From Bradyrhizobium sp. JYMT SZCCT0428 (GTDB lineage: Bacteria; Pseudomonadota; Alphaproteobacteria; Rhizobiales; Xanthobacteraceae), in assembly GCF_018131075.1 (NCBI RefSeq), contig NZ_JAFCLS010000014.1, positions 62,001 through 126,000 of the forward strand: a stretch of 64,000 nt of DNA, in the 5' to 3' direction. Below the pieces are notes generated by a model. The model saw nothing but the letters and a program-made list of their open reading frames with translations. It was not told the DNA's origin and made no database searches. How positions within the stretch are numbered: position 1 is the first letter of the stretch; the number at the start of each line of letters is the position of its first letter. Shown here in pieces: positions 1 through 9,373 of the stretch. The position numbers and the translations under genes are program-made.

Positions 1-240
1 AGGAAGCGCGTGTTGCAAAATGACGCGCGCCGACGATGTTCCGTCCTTGCGACAGAAAGGATATGATGGAGCGGATATGATCCGGGACACTCAGTCCTCG
101 GCGGCGCCGCCAGACGCATGCCCTCATGGGTTCGCCCTGGCGATGTCGAAGATGTCGGCGGACTGTGAAGTACTTTACATTACTGTGTTCTTGGCCCGGG
201 CTAAGATGGCGGAAGGCTTCTTTCTTGAAGGAGGCATCAG
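1..240. other. Intergenic stretch at the left edge
   Basis: No convincing gene. An open frame over 20-292 has neither a good ribosome-binding site nor recognisable protein character. The last bases (about 228-236) hold an AAGGAGG-like ribosome-binding site serving the small frame that starts at 241. Confidence 0.5.
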
Positions 241-498
241 ATGCTCGAGACAATCAAATGGAACTCCCGATATAACCCTCGCGGATGGGTGACGATGGCT
301 GGCGCGCTCGTTGTACTCCGCGCCCTGAATGCATTGCGAAAGGGTGAAAGCAAAAGGCCGCCACTCTGGAAACACTTCGACGACACCCATCATTGGGACG
401 CAAGCGCGGAAGAATGGGTCCCCAACGATGATCGTGATCGCGCGACGCATCATGCGTCCCGCGCGCCGAATTCCGGGACTCAAGATCCCTCTCGCTGA
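241..498 (+). CDS. Possible small hypothetical protein (85 aa)
   Basis: I do not recognise this protein. The ATG at 241 has a strong Shine-Dalgarno GAAGGAGG about 7 nt upstream, which is the main argument for it. The N-terminal half has a short hydrophobic stretch around residues 15-30 (GWVTMAGALVVLRAL). The C-terminal half is rich in charged residues, Trp and His and looks unstructured. The lower strand is also open here, as is common in GC-rich DNA, so coding status is uncertain. No neighbouring gene within 800 bases gives context. Confidence 0.35.
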   Translation: MLETIKWNSRYNPRGWVTMAGALVVLRALNALRKGESKRPPLWKHFDDTHHWDASAEEWVPNDDRDRATHHASRAPNSGTQDPSR

Positions 499-704
499 CC
501 GGGCCCGTCGAGCGGTGCGGGCGCGACAAGTGGCTGGATCGAGATGTGTGTGCCTGCCGGCCGCTTGATAGTGGTCAAGCGATGGGCCGGCGTGGCTCAA
601 AGCCGCCGGGTCGTTCCATGCGGATGGCAAGCCGCCGGTGTGCGGCCGGGTTTACTCATACGAACCACCGACCTTCCCAGCCCCGTTGTTGTGCGACAAA
701 ACAA

Positions 705-1216
705 CGCGACGGGCAAATCAATTCTGATTTAAAGAAATCGTGTCAAGCCCCGAAACAAAAAATATTTCGCTTTTCGCGAAGGGCAAATCAGGGGCATGTT
801 TGTCGCCATCCCGTCCTACTCAGAAGGGCGTCGGCCGTCGTCACGGACGTTGGACGGGTTGCGATGGACGCTGGTTTGCGCTGAGACGATGGCGTGGACT
901 AAGCGTACGGCAAAACCGTGTGGTCCTGGCGCCCGTTGCAGGCGTCAAGCTGTCGGGTAGGCGAGAGCTGAACGGCAGCGACGGAGTCAACCAAGAACTC
1001 GTCTCCGGGGAGATCACGGCATAAGCCGAAAAGCCATTGCGCAGGGAAGGCCGGGTGTTCACCGCTGCCCTGTATGCTCGTGTGCAGCCTTTTTAGTGCA
1101 AACCGCACACGGGACCGCGGGTGCAGCGCGCACCCGGTCTTCCCTGCGCCCTCTTATTGGAGGGTGGGAAGTTTCTGGCAAAGCTCGGGCGCATCGCGCC
1201 GCGAGATCGCGAAAGT
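705..1216 (+). repeat. Long interspersed repeat, copy A
   Basis: About 510 bases that recur in inverted orientation at 16995-17516. Shared landmarks, in order: GACGGGCAAATCA, AAATCGTGTCAAG, AATATTTC, CATCCCGTCC, GGGCGTCGGCCGTCGTCA, GTGTGGTCCTGGCGCCCGT, GGCGTCAAG, AAGCCATTGCGCAGGGAA, CCCTGTATGCTCGTGTGC, and CGGGTGCAGCGCGCA. The copies are clearly homologous but diverged, with small indels. No frame is preserved between them, which argues against a protein gene. The 3' third folds strongly (see 1039-1149). Confidence 0.85.
1039..1149 (+). ncRNA. Candidate structured RNA or cruciform in repeat copy A
   Basis: A 19-bp outer stem (1039-1057 with 1131-1149, one G.U), a 6-bp stem (CGCTGC 1063-1068 with GCAGCG 1123-1128) and a 9-bp inner stem (CTCGTGTGC from 1077 with GCACACGGG) form one long hairpin. 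In the second copy (17062-17172, lower strand) outer-stem positions 11 and 17 change on both arms and stay paired. Wobbles in both copies are tolerated only if the RNA is read in the direction given here. Whether it is transcribed is unknown. Confidence 0.4.
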
Positions 1217-1242
1217 GTGCTCAGTGCAGCAACAAAAAACAC

Positions 1243-1366
1243 CGTCGTCCCGGCCTTGAGCCGGGACCCATACGCCGCGGCCCATCAATGAGAGCGCTGA
1301 CGTTTGAGACCTTCTGCAAACAATGGCCGCCACGGCGTATGGGTCCCGGCGTTCGCCGGGACGACA
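1243..1366. repeat. Palindromic repeat (CGTCGTCCCGG type) behind prs
   Basis: Ends with complementary arms: CGTCGTCCCGG at 1243 and CCGGGACGAC at the right end, with inner arms GGGACCCATACGCCG and CGGCGTATGGGTCCC. It starts 10 bases past the prs stop, so it may protect or terminate the prs transcript. That role is an inference. Confidence 0.75.
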
Positions 1367-1375
1367 GAAGAGACG

Positions 1376-2329
<954 letters not shown>

Positions 2330-2498
2330 CGAGGCCTCTCCCCGCGCCTTGCTGGATACGACGTTCAGCATCTCGGATACCTGTAGCCCGGCGGGTTTCG
2401 ATGCGCGAGGAGATATCAGGCAGGTGGCGCGGCTGGCAACCCGTCGCAGCTGTTTTCCCGGTTAAAAATGAGCCGATACGGGACTTTACGGGGTAGGC

Positions 2499-3122
2499 TT
2501 AATGGCTGCTGAAGCCCAGCGCGGCGACACCGAATGCACCCTCGGCGGGTGCGGTCTGCTCCATGCTCGCGACCGCGGAGCCGCGGAGGCCGGGCGAGGG
2601 GGCTGGCGTCGGCTGCGGTGCTTCCGGCGTGCCGTTGATCATGCCGCTGAGGCCGCTGAGGCCGGCCTGCGCGATTTTCCGCAGCACGAGATCGTCGGCG
2701 GCGGCCCAAGCGTCGCGGCCGGCCTTGCCCGCCGGTTCCTCGCCGGACAGCCGCAGCGCGCGCTGCTGGTTGTTGTCGTAGACGTCCCAGACCCAAGCGA
2801 TCATGGTCTTGCCGCGCACCACCTGCGCCGAGAGATAGCTGCGCACACGGTAGGAGGCGCCACCCTCGCGCGAGACGATCTGCAGGTTCCGCAGCTTCGA
2901 TTCGCTGTCGATGACGCCGACCATGCGGTCGAAGACGTGCGGCGGCGGGCCGTCGATCGATTCGAAAGCCACGGTCGAGCCGCCGCTGGTCGCCATCGCG
3001 AACGATCCGCTCGCCGCGCCGCCACCGGCGCAGCCGCCAAGCGCACACGAGACGGCGAACAGCGCTGCGGCGATGATCGCGCGCGGGGCTCGCAGGCAGG
3101 GGGCTGGGATGAGGTCCCTCAT
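2499..3122 (-). CDS. Putative lipoprotein, function unknown (207 aa)
   Basis: I do not recognise a family. The N-terminus is a lipoprotein signal peptide: Arg-containing start, hydrophobic core IIAAALFAVSCAL, then the lipobox LGGC with the modified Cys at about residue 31. So it should be lipidated by Lgt (encoded at 6205-7053) and anchored in the inner or outer membrane. The mature part has a compact central region with several Trp and Tyr (AWVWDVYDNNQQ) and a flexible Pro/Ala/Gly tail after about residue 150. It lies upstream of prs on the same strand with a 169-base gap, so co-transcription is possible but not evident. Confidence 0.85.
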   Translation of the reverse strand: MRDLIPAPCLRAPRAIIAAALFAVSCALGGCAGGGAASGSFAMATSGGSTVAFESIDGPPPHVFDRMVGVIDSESKLRNLQIVSREGGASYRVRSYLSAQVVRGKTMIAWVWDVYDNNQQRALRLSGEEPAGKAGRDAWAAADDLVLRKIAQAGLSGLSGMINGTPEAPQPTPAPSPGLRGSAVASMEQTAPAEGAFGVAALGFSSH

Positions 3123-3267
3123 TGCCCCCCGATATCGTTAAAAAGCATTAAGGTCTAGGGCAGGGATGGCGGCCTACTCACAAAGCCCGGCGCTCTGGCA
3201 GGACCGCCACACCTGGCCGAATATCTGCCTGGACATTTGGCGTATCGCTTGGCCAATCACGGCATTT

Positions 3268-4215
3268 TCACGGCCGCGCGGGCTGATCGGCGAGATAGTT
3301 CGTCATGGCAGCTCCAATCCACATCCATTCCCGGTTCGGGCTGCTGCACGGCGGTTGGCCGCGAAGGATCGTAATCAGCTCCCAATATCGGGTCGCACGG
3401 GCGTTTTGCTGTTGATATTTCGCACGCCACCAGATGCGGAAATCATCGTCGAACTTCCGCTGCGTGAGTCGGGCCTGTGTTTCCAGCCACTCCCTGGCCA
3501 GCGCCCGGCCGGTTTCCGAATTCGGCTCAAGGCCACGCGCGATAGCCTCCCCGGCCTTGACGACCATGGCATCACCTTCGGCCTTCCACGCCTCAGGATC
3601 GAAGGTCGCGCCGTCCCAGATGTCCTTGGCATTGGTTCGCATGTTGGCCGCAAATTCGGGATCGCGGAGCATGCCGGAAAGCTCGATCCACGCGTCACAC
3701 TGCTCGGGCGTCGGCTCTTCAGGCAGTTCGGGGACGCTGTCTTCAATCATCTGGCGCATCCATTTGGCATCGATGTTCACGCCGTCAGACACCCGTTCGT
3801 AAAATGCCTCAACAACGCTGCGCCGTTCATCACGCGACAATTTGGTCATGGTCCAGAATCTCCTCAAATCGGCTTCAGTCAGTTCGGGCGAACGAAGGGC
3901 CGCACGCAGTGCCGCCGCGATCCGGCGTTGCGCTGCGATTTCGGCCTCGAGCGCCCGCAGGCGAAGCGCCAGTGCCTCGGTCAGCGAAAGCTCCTTCGAC
4001 AACACCTCGCGAATAGCATCGAGACCGAGGCCGGCGTCGCGCAGGCAGCTGATAAGGTCGAGGCGGACGAGCTCGCTATCGGTGAAGACGCGATAGCCGC
4101 TCTCCGTTCGCCCTGCCGGCGGAAGCAGTCCCTGGTCCGAATAGAAGCGCAGCCTTCGAACGGACACTCCGCTGAGGCGCGACGCTTCACCGATGCTGTA
4201 GGTTCGATGTGTCAT
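3268..4215 (-). CDS. MerR-family transcriptional regulator
   Basis: A 315-aa cytoplasmic DNA-binding protein. Residues 5-75 are the MerR winged helix-turn-helix: YSIGEASRLSGVSVRRLRFY, then DQGLLPP and GYRVFTDSE, followed by a dimerisation helix (about 80-120) with many Leu and Glu. The C-terminal ~190 residues are Trp-rich (AWIELSGML, DIWDGATFD, FRIWWRAKY) and probably form an effector-binding domain of the TipAS-like kind. No metal-binding Cys cluster is visible, so the ligand is more likely an organic molecule or drug. The promoter carries a textbook MerR dyad between its hexamers (4223-4253), indicating self-regulation. Confidence 0.93.
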   Translation of the reverse strand: MTHRTYSIGEASRLSGVSVRRLRFYSDQGLLPPAGRTESGYRVFTDSELVRLDLISCLRDAGLGLDAIREVLSKELSLTEALALRLRALEAEIAAQRRIAAALRAALRSPELTEADLRRFWTMTKLSRDERRSVVEAFYERVSDGVNIDAKWMRQMIEDSVPELPEEPTPEQCDAWIELSGMLRDPEFAANMRTNAKDIWDGATFDPEAWKAEGDAMVVKAGEAIARGLEPNSETGRALAREWLETQARLTQRKFDDDFRIWWRAKYQQQNARATRYWELITILRGQPPCSSPNREWMWIGAAMTNYLADQPARP

Positions 4216-4222
4216 GCCGCGC

Positions 4223-4253
4223 CTTGTGCAGCCTCCACCGGGTGGAGAGTCAA
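4223..4253 (-). promoter_or_regulatory. MerR-type promoter/operator
   Basis: On the lower strand a perfect -35 hexamer TTGACT (4253-4248) is followed at once by a dyad with arms CTCCACC and GGTGGAG (4247-4233), then GCTGCACAAG. A dyad filling an over-long 19-20 bp spacer is the hallmark of MerR-activated promoters. The -10 would fall at about 4223-4228, only some 8 bases from the regulator's ATG, so the message would have almost no leader. Confidence 0.7.
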
Positions 4254-4302
4254 GGCTGGATTCCCGCTCTCGGAGCTGGTTCCGGAATTGCGCTGGCGGA
4301 AC

Positions 4303-5067
4303 TCAGTCGGTCAGCGCGATGGCGTGAACATGCCTTCCGTAATCCGGCTCTTTGCGATGCACCGAGCGGCGGTAGCTGTAGAAGCGTTCGTCGGAATAGG
4401 TGTCGACGCCGATGTCGTCGATCATCAGCACGCCGGCGTTTTCCAGCCGCATCCGGATGTAGCCGGCAAGGTCGAACATCGAATGGCCGGCGCGCTCCGA
4501 AGCAATGAAGTAGGCGGCATTGCCGGCGTCGGCATCCAGAAAACGTTCCAGGAATTCGCCGCCGACTTCGTAGGAATGCTGGCGGATCAGGGGACCGATC
4601 GCCGCCACCGTGCCGCTGCGGTCGGCGCCCAGCTTCTCCATCGCATCCACGGTGGATTCGATTACCCCGGTCAGCGCGCCCTTCCAGCCGGCATGGGCCG
4701 CGCCGATCACGCGGGCCGTGGGATCGACGAACAAAATCGGCCCGCAATCGGCCGCGGTGACGCCGATCGCAAGGCCTTCAGTGCGGGTGACCAGGGCGTC
4801 GGCGCGCGGCTTGTCCCCGGTCCAGGGGCCGGTCGCCACCACGGCATCGGGCGAATGGATCTGGTGCACGCTGAGAAAACGATCCGGTGCGACCCCCATC
4901 TGCTCGGCCATGCGGCGGCGATTTTCCGCGACGTGGGCGGCATCATCGTTCGAACCGAGGCCGCCATTGAGGCCCTCGTAAATCCCGCCGGATACGCCGC
5001 CCTCGCGGGTGAAGAAAGCGTGGCGCAGGCCCGGAATGGCCGAAAGCAACGAGGATCCGTAGGTCAT
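4303..5067 (-). CDS. pgeF: Peptidoglycan editing factor / multicopper polyphenol oxidase family (PgeF/YfiH)
   Basis: Cytoplasmic DUF152-family enzyme of 254 aa. Members cleave purine nucleosides and, in E. coli, remove mis-incorporated L-Ser from UDP-MurNAc-peptides. The conserved zinc/copper site is visible as His71 (VHQIHS), Cys108 (TAADCGP) and His125 (AAHAGWKG). The family signatures TREGGVS near 20 and SYEVG near the middle are also present. The start overlaps the stop of the upstream methyltransferase gene by the four bases ATGA, so it is the last gene of an lgt-midA-pgeF operon. Confidence 0.93.
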   Translation of the reverse strand: MTYGSSLLSAIPGLRHAFFTREGGVSGGIYEGLNGGLGSNDDAAHVAENRRRMAEQMGVAPDRFLSVHQIHSPDAVVATGPWTGDKPRADALVTRTEGLAIGVTAADCGPILFVDPTARVIGAAHAGWKGALTGVIESTVDAMEKLGADRSGTVAAIGPLIRQHSYEVGGEFLERFLDADAGNAAYFIASERAGHSMFDLAGYIRMRLENAGVLMIDDIGVDTYSDERFYSYRRSVHRKEPDYGRHVHAIALTD

Positions 5068-6191
5068 GACGCCTCTTCGTCGGCAGCTTCCTGTTCGTCG
5101 GACAGGCCGGCGACCGAGGTGAGATGCGGCTCCGTGATCGCCAGCACCTTGAACATCGAGCCCATGCCGCCGCGGCCGCTATCGGTCAGCCGCTTCAGCG
5201 CATTGGAAATATCGGCGGATACTTCCGGCGTGGTCTTGCCCATCAGCGTCAACGCGCGGGTCTCGATGCCGAGCCGCTTGAGGAACTCGCCCTGCGTCAC
5301 CGGACCGTGGGTGCGCGCGCCCATATCTTCGGCGGCGCGCACCAGCGCCTGGAAATCGACATGGGCGGTCACGTCGGCCTGTCCCGGATTCTTCAAGGGA
5401 TCGGCGAAGCTGTGACGGGCGATGGCCTGGAAGGTGTCGCCGGCGTCGCTGCGCAGATGGCCGTAATCGATGATCAGCGCCGCGCCGTCCTGTTCGCGAA
5501 CGCGCTTGGCGATCTTCATGATCTCGGCGTCGGGCCGCCATTCGAACACGGCGCCGACAGGGGCGGCACGCACCAGTGGCGGCAGCAGCACCTCGAAGCG
5601 CGGCGTCGGCTCGTCGGCGGCCGCGAACACCAACTTGCCGCCGTCGTCGAGCTTGATCACGCGCTCATGCCAGCCGGTCTCGCGCTTCACCACCTGGTGG
5701 ATCGGCAGCACGTCGAAATACTCGTTGGCGAAAATAACCGCAGGGCCCTCGGGCACGTCGTCGATGCTGTCGTGCCAGCTGAGATTGCGCACGCCGGACA
5801 GCGTCGCGCTTTGCTTCTCGCGCAGCACCGGATTGATCTCGACGAGGTGTGTGCTGAGCGACTGATAGAGCGGCGGCAGCACCCGCAGCGCGCGCAGCGC
5901 ATCCGCCATCATGGTGCCGCGGCCGGGCCCGAGCTCGACCAGCCGCAGCGCCGGCGGCGAGCCGATCGCCCTCCAGACCGAAGCCGCCCACAATCCGAGC
6001 AGTTCGCCGAACATCTGGCTGACTTCGGGCGCCGTTGTGAAATCGCCCTCCCGGCCCAGCGGATCGCGCGACACGTAATAGCCGTGCTCGGGATGCATCA
6101 GGCATAGTTCCATGTACCGCCAGACCGGCATCGGGCCTGACGATTGGATCAGCTTCCTGATCTCGGACTGCAGCGGCGAAAGTTCGGTCAC
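5064..6191 (-). CDS. Class I SAM-dependent methyltransferase, MidA/NDUFAF7 family
   Basis: 375 aa, full length for the COG1565 (DUF185) family. Motif I for S-adenosylmethionine is ELGPGRG at residues 86-92, preceded by the family signature GDFTTAPEVSQMFGE at 49-63. Mitochondrial relatives (NDUFAF7) methylate an arginine on a complex I subunit during assembly; the bacterial substrate is not established. Translationally coupled to pgeF (ATGA overlap) and 13 bases downstream of lgt, so it is the middle gene of the operon. The same three-gene order is common in Rhizobiales, to my knowledge. Confidence 0.93.
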   Translation of the reverse strand: MTELSPLQSEIRKLIQSSGPMPVWRYMELCLMHPEHGYYVSRDPLGREGDFTTAPEVSQMFGELLGLWAASVWRAIGSPPALRLVELGPGRGTMMADALRALRVLPPLYQSLSTHLVEINPVLREKQSATLSGVRNLSWHDSIDDVPEGPAVIFANEYFDVLPIHQVVKRETGWHERVIKLDDGGKLVFAAADEPTPRFEVLLPPLVRAAPVGAVFEWRPDAEIMKIAKRVREQDGAALIIDYGHLRSDAGDTFQAIARHSFADPLKNPGQADVTAHVDFQALVRAAEDMGARTHGPVTQGEFLKRLGIETRALTLMGKTTPEVSADISNALKRLTDSGRGGMGSMFKVLAITEPHLTSVAGLSDEQEAADEEAS

Positions 6192-6204
6192 GGCCTGCCT
6201 TGCG

Positions 6205-7053
6205 TTAAATTGACTTCTGCAAATGCTCCGGCGCCTTGCGCCATGCCATCACCATCAGGATGGCTCCGGCAATGATCATCGGCACCGACAACAGCATACC
6301 CATAGTCAGCCCGCCCCACAAAAATCCAAGCTGCGGGTCCGGCTCACGGAAGAACTCGCTTATTATTCGGGCAATTGCGTAGATCGCGATGAAACTGCCG
6401 AGGATCAGGCCCGGCCGCTTCAGGGCACCCATCCGAATCATGACCGCCAATATCGCAAACAGCAGGATGCCCTCGAGCGCCGCCTCATAGAGCTGGCTGG
6501 GGTGGCGCGGCAGCGGCCCGCCATTTGGGAACACCATCCTCCAGGGCACGCTGGAATCGGCCGGCCGGCCCCACAACTCGCTGTTGATGAAGTTGGCGAG
6601 CCGCCCGAGGAACAATCCGATCGGCCCGACGCCGGTGGTGATGTCGCCGAGCGAGAGGATTGAGATGCCGTGTTTGCGGCAGAACAGCATCACCGCGGCG
6701 ACGCAGCCGAGGAAGCCGCCATGAAACGACATGCCGCCGTTCCACAATTCGAAAATCTCGGCCGGGTGCTGCGCAAAGTAGGCGGGATTGTAGAACAGCA
6801 CATAGCCGGTGCGGCCGCCGACGATGATGCCGATCGTGACCCACAGGATGAAATCGTCGAGCTGCACCAGCGTGATCGGCGCCGGCCCGCCCCATAATCT
6901 CTCATTTTTGACCAGTGACCGTGCATAAATCCATCCCAGCACGATGCCGCCGATATAGGCGAGCGCATACCAGCGGATCACGAACCATCCGATCGAGAAG
7001 GCGATCGGATTGAAAACTGGAAAGTCGATGGTGAGGAAAGGCATTGGGCTCAC
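6205..7053 (-). CDS. lgt: Prolipoprotein diacylglyceryl transferase
   Basis: Inner-membrane enzyme that moves a diacylglyceryl group from phosphatidylglycerol to the lipobox cysteine of prolipoproteins. 282 aa with about seven membrane segments. The family signature [13 protein letters not shown] lies at 150-162 and the conserved HGG of the SFHGGFLG motif at 111-113. The first membrane segment follows the start ([23 protein letters not shown]). MPFLT, three codons in, is an alternative start. First gene of the lgt-midA-pgeF operon. A client lipoprotein is encoded at 2499-3122. Confidence 0.96.
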   Translation of the reverse strand: MSPMPFLTIDFPVFNPIAFSIGWFVIRWYALAYIGGIVLGWIYARSLVKNERLWGGPAPITLVQLDDFILWVTIGIIVGGRTGYVLFYNPAYFAQHPAEIFELWNGGMSFHGGFLGCVAAVMLFCRKHGISILSLGDITTGVGPIGLFLGRLANFINSELWGRPADSSVPWRMVFPNGGPLPRHPSQLYEAALEGILLFAILAVMIRMGALKRPGLILGSFIAIYAIARIISEFFREPDPQLGFLWGGLTMGMLLSVPMIIAGAILMVMAWRKAPEHLQKSI

Positions 7054-7122
7054 AGGGCCTTGGTGTAGACGGCATAGGCCACGCCGAAGATCGGCGGGGA
7101 CCCTTACATCGGAACCTTGCGA

Positions 7123-7857
7123 TCAGGTGGCGAGGTTGCGGCGATAGAGTGCCAGCAGCCGCTCCCAATGCCGCTCGGCGGCGTCGCGGTGATAGACCGG
7201 CCGCTTCGGGAAGGCGAAGCCGTGATGGGTGCCGGGATAGACCTCGACCTCGTTGTTCGATCCCTTCATGCCCTGCTTCAGCTGCTCGATGATCTCGGCC
7301 GGCGCGTAGATATCGGTTTCGGCGCAGGCGAAGTACAGTTCGGCCTTGGTCTTGCCGGCGGCAATATGCGGGCTGTCCGGCTGGTCGGTCGCCAGATGCG
7401 TGCCGTAGATCGAGGCAGCGGCTTTCACCTGGTCCGGAAAATGCGTCGCCGCGTTGACCGCGTAGCGGCCGCTCATGCAGTAGCCGACGGTGCCGACGAT
7501 GGCGGTGTTGGCGGCCTGTTGGGTCGCGGCATAGGCGAGCAGGGCCTTGGTGTCCTCCATCACCATCGGAATATTGATCGAGGCCATGAACTCGAACATC
7601 CGCTTGCGCTCGGGCGCATCCGGGTCCGGCGGAATCGGCCCCAGCTCCATCACGCCGGAGCGGTAATACATATTGGGCAGCATCACGTAGTAGCCTGAGG
7701 TCGCGAGCCGCCGCGCCATGTCGCGCAATTCCTCGCGGATCGCCGGCGCGTCCATGTAGAACAGGATGACGGGAAACGGTCCGCCGCGCTCGGGATGGGT
7801 GATGAAAGTGGTGGTCTTGCCGTCCTTGGTCTGGATGTCGATCTGCTGGTCGATCAT
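7123..7857 (-). CDS. Dienelactone hydrolase family protein
   Basis: Alpha/beta hydrolase of 244 aa. The nucleophile elbow is GYCMSG with Cys in place of Ser, as in dienelactone hydrolases, and the C-terminal catalytic His is in GTHHGFAF. The acid is probably the Asp in ETDIYAP. Such enzymes open lactone rings in aromatic degradation, but many members have other ester substrates. I start at 7857 (MIDQQIDIQTKDG) because the in-frame upstream extension of 36 residues does not look like this fold. 69 bases upstream of lgt on the same strand, without obvious coupling. Confidence 0.9.
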   Translation of the reverse strand: MIDQQIDIQTKDGKTTTFITHPERGGPFPVILFYMDAPAIREELRDMARRLATSGYYVMLPNMYYRSGVMELGPIPPDPDAPERKRMFEFMASINIPMVMEDTKALLAYAATQQAANTAIVGTVGYCMSGRYAVNAATHFPDQVKAAASIYGTHLATDQPDSPHIAAGKTKAELYFACAETDIYAPAEIIEQLKQGMKGSNNEVEVYPGTHHGFAFPKRPVYHRDAAERHWERLLALYRRNLAT

Positions 7858-8040
7858 GTGCGTTTCTGTTTTCTGATTTTGGCTAGGGGGGTGGGCGCCC
7901 GCTACGATTGCAAGGAAAGGAGGGCATGACAAGGCAACGGACATCACCTTGGCGTTGAACGGCACTCTTGAACCCGGGCGTTTGGATCGCCATTGTCTTG
8001 CTGGAAGCAGACCCAGTTGCAGCGACCGGAGCGTTTAGCG

Positions 8041-8310
8041 ATGACCCAGACCAACAATCGGTTTTTCGACGAGATCGGCCGTTTGATGAACGACGCTGCC
8101 GGCGCCGCCCAGGGCGTCAAGCGCGAGGTCGATGCGGTCGTTCGCAACCAGGCCGAACGCATCCTGCGCGACCTCGACCTCGTCAAGCGCGAGGAGTTCG
8201 ACGCGGTCAAGGACATGGCCCGGCTGGCGCGCGAGGAAAACGAGGCGCTGAAGACCCGCATCGAAGCGCTGGAAGCCAGGCTAGGGGGTTCTCAGCCGGC
8301 GACCAGCTGA
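8041..8310 (+). CDS. ubiK: Ubiquinone biosynthesis accessory factor UbiK (BMFP family)
   Basis: 89-aa coiled-coil protein. The BMFP/COG2960 pattern is clear: TNNRFFDEIGRLMNDAAGAA at the start, then an amphipathic helical stretch LDLVKREEFDAVKDMARLAREENEALKTRIEALEARL. UbiK assists the aerobic ubiquinone (Ubi) metabolon with UbiJ in E. coli and promotes membrane fusion in vitro. The ATG at 8041 gives the usual length. An in-frame ATG at 7993 would add 16 unlikely residues. It stands alone, divergent from the dienelactone hydrolase gene. Confidence 0.88.
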   Translation: MTQTNNRFFDEIGRLMNDAAGAAQGVKREVDAVVRNQAERILRDLDLVKREEFDAVKDMARLAREENEALKTRIEALEARLGGSQPATS

Positions 8311-8318
8311 GGGTCTAT

Positions 8319-8444
8319 GTCATGTCCGGGCATAGCCGTTCGAAGAACGGCGTCGCTTCCGCTCGCCTGTGCCCGGGCATCCATCAATCTTCATGAAAAG
8401 ACCGGCGATGAAGGATGGATTACCGGGTCAAGCCCGGCAATGAC
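8319..8444. repeat. Palindromic repeat pair (GTCATG..CCGGG type)
   Basis: Two arms, GTCATGTCCGGGCAT near 8319 and TACCGGG...CCCGGCAATGAC ending at 8444, with GTGCCCGGGCATCCAT between. Same type as 14840-14928. It fills most of the ubiK-rplY gap. Confidence 0.65.
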
Positions 8445-8564
8445 AGGCTTTGAAGGCGGGCAGAAAAATCCCCTGATTTCCTTGTCATTTTGGCGCTTTG
8501 GGGCTAAAAGCCCGCCACGTCCGCAGCCCCCGCACCCCTGGAGGCTTGCTGTCGGACGCTACCG

Positions 8565-8590
8565 GGCCGCGTTGCGGCCTTTAACTTTTT
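8565..8590 (+). terminator. Hairpin plus T-run in the rplY leader (terminator or attenuator)
   Basis: A perfect stem GGCCGC/GCGGCC (8565-8570, 8574-8579) with loop GTT is followed by TTTAACTTTTT. It ends about 20 bases before the rplY ATG. It could end the ubiK transcript or attenuate rplY; the sequence alone does not decide. Confidence 0.6.
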
Positions 8591-8611
8591 AGAAAACAAG
8601 GACTTAACACG

Positions 8612-9352
8612 ATGGCGACCGTCAAGGAATTGAAGGCGACCGCGCGTCCGCAGAGCGGCAAGGGGGCCGCCCGGGCAGAGCGTCGCGCCGGGAGAGTTCC
8701 CGGAGTGATCTATGGCAACAACCAGCCCCCCGTGACCATCTCGGTCGACGATGCCGAACTGCGCCAGCGCATTCTGGCCGGCCGGTTCCTGACCACGATT
8801 TACGACATCGATCTCGAGGGCAAGAAGCACCGCGTGATTCCGCGCGACTTCCATCTCGATCCGGTGCGTGACTTCCCGCTGCATGTCGACTTCATGCGGC
8901 TCGGTGAAGGCGCCACCATCCGCGTCAGCGTTCCCCTGCATGTGGTCAACGGTGAAGTCTCGCCCGGCGTCAAGCGCGGTGGCACGGTCAACATCGTCAC
9001 CCACACCATCGATCTCGAATGCTCGGTCGACAATATTCCGCAGTATATCGAGGCCGATGCCGGCGCGCTGGAAATCAGCCACTCGCTGCATCTGTCCGAC
9101 ATCAAGCTGCCCGCTGGCGTCAAGTCGCTGTCGCGTGAAGATGCAACGCTCGTGACCATCGTGCCGCCGTCCGGCTACGCCGAAGAACTGAAGGCGGCTG
9201 CTGCGGCTGCCGCTGGCGGTGCTGCGGCTCCCGGTGCTGCTCCGGCGGCGGGTGCGGCTGCTGCGCCCGCAGCGGGTGCTGCTGCTCCGGCGGCTGGTGC
9301 GAAGGCACCCGCGGCTGGCGCCAAGGCACCGGCTGGCGACAAGAAGAAGTAA
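8612..9352 (+). CDS. rplY: 50S ribosomal protein L25/general stress protein Ctc
   Basis: Binds 5S rRNA in the large subunit. 246 aa, the long Ctc-type form. The N-terminal L25 domain runs to about residue 95 (KELKATARPQSGKGAARAERR, GRVPGVIYG), then a beta domain to about 195 (VDFMRLGEG, VPLHVVNGE). The last ~50 residues are a low-complexity Ala/Pro/Gly tail ending in DKKK, built from near-repeats such as PAAGAKA. Ribosome-binding site AAGGACTTAACACG precedes the ATG. pth follows after 21 bases, the conserved rplY-pth arrangement. Confidence 0.96.
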   Translation: MATVKELKATARPQSGKGAARAERRAGRVPGVIYGNNQPPVTISVDDAELRQRILAGRFLTTIYDIDLEGKKHRVIPRDFHLDPVRDFPLHVDFMRLGEGATIRVSVPLHVVNGEVSPGVKRGGTVNIVTHTIDLECSVDNIPQYIEADAGALEISHSLHLSDIKLPAGVKSLSREDATLVTIVPPSGYAEELKAAAAAAAGGAAAPGAAPAAGAAAAPAAGAAAPAAGAKAPAAGAKAPAGDKKK

Positions 9353-9373
9353 GCGAACGCGGGATGCCGCGTC

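Larger units (their letters stand above)
499..1375. other. Gene-free region with a 0.5-kb repeat and a palindrome
   Basis: About 880 bases without a supportable gene. I see nothing specific in 499-704. 705-1216 is copy A of a half-kilobase interspersed repeat, and 1243-1366 is a two-armed palindrome immediately behind prs. Open frames here lack ribosome-binding sites and do not resemble proteins. Confidence 0.7.

Noticed and set aside
3166..5415. 749-aa upper-strand frame over MerR and pgeF
   Set aside because: Long only because GC-rich antisense frames lack stops; it crosses two well-supported genes and has no recognisable domain.
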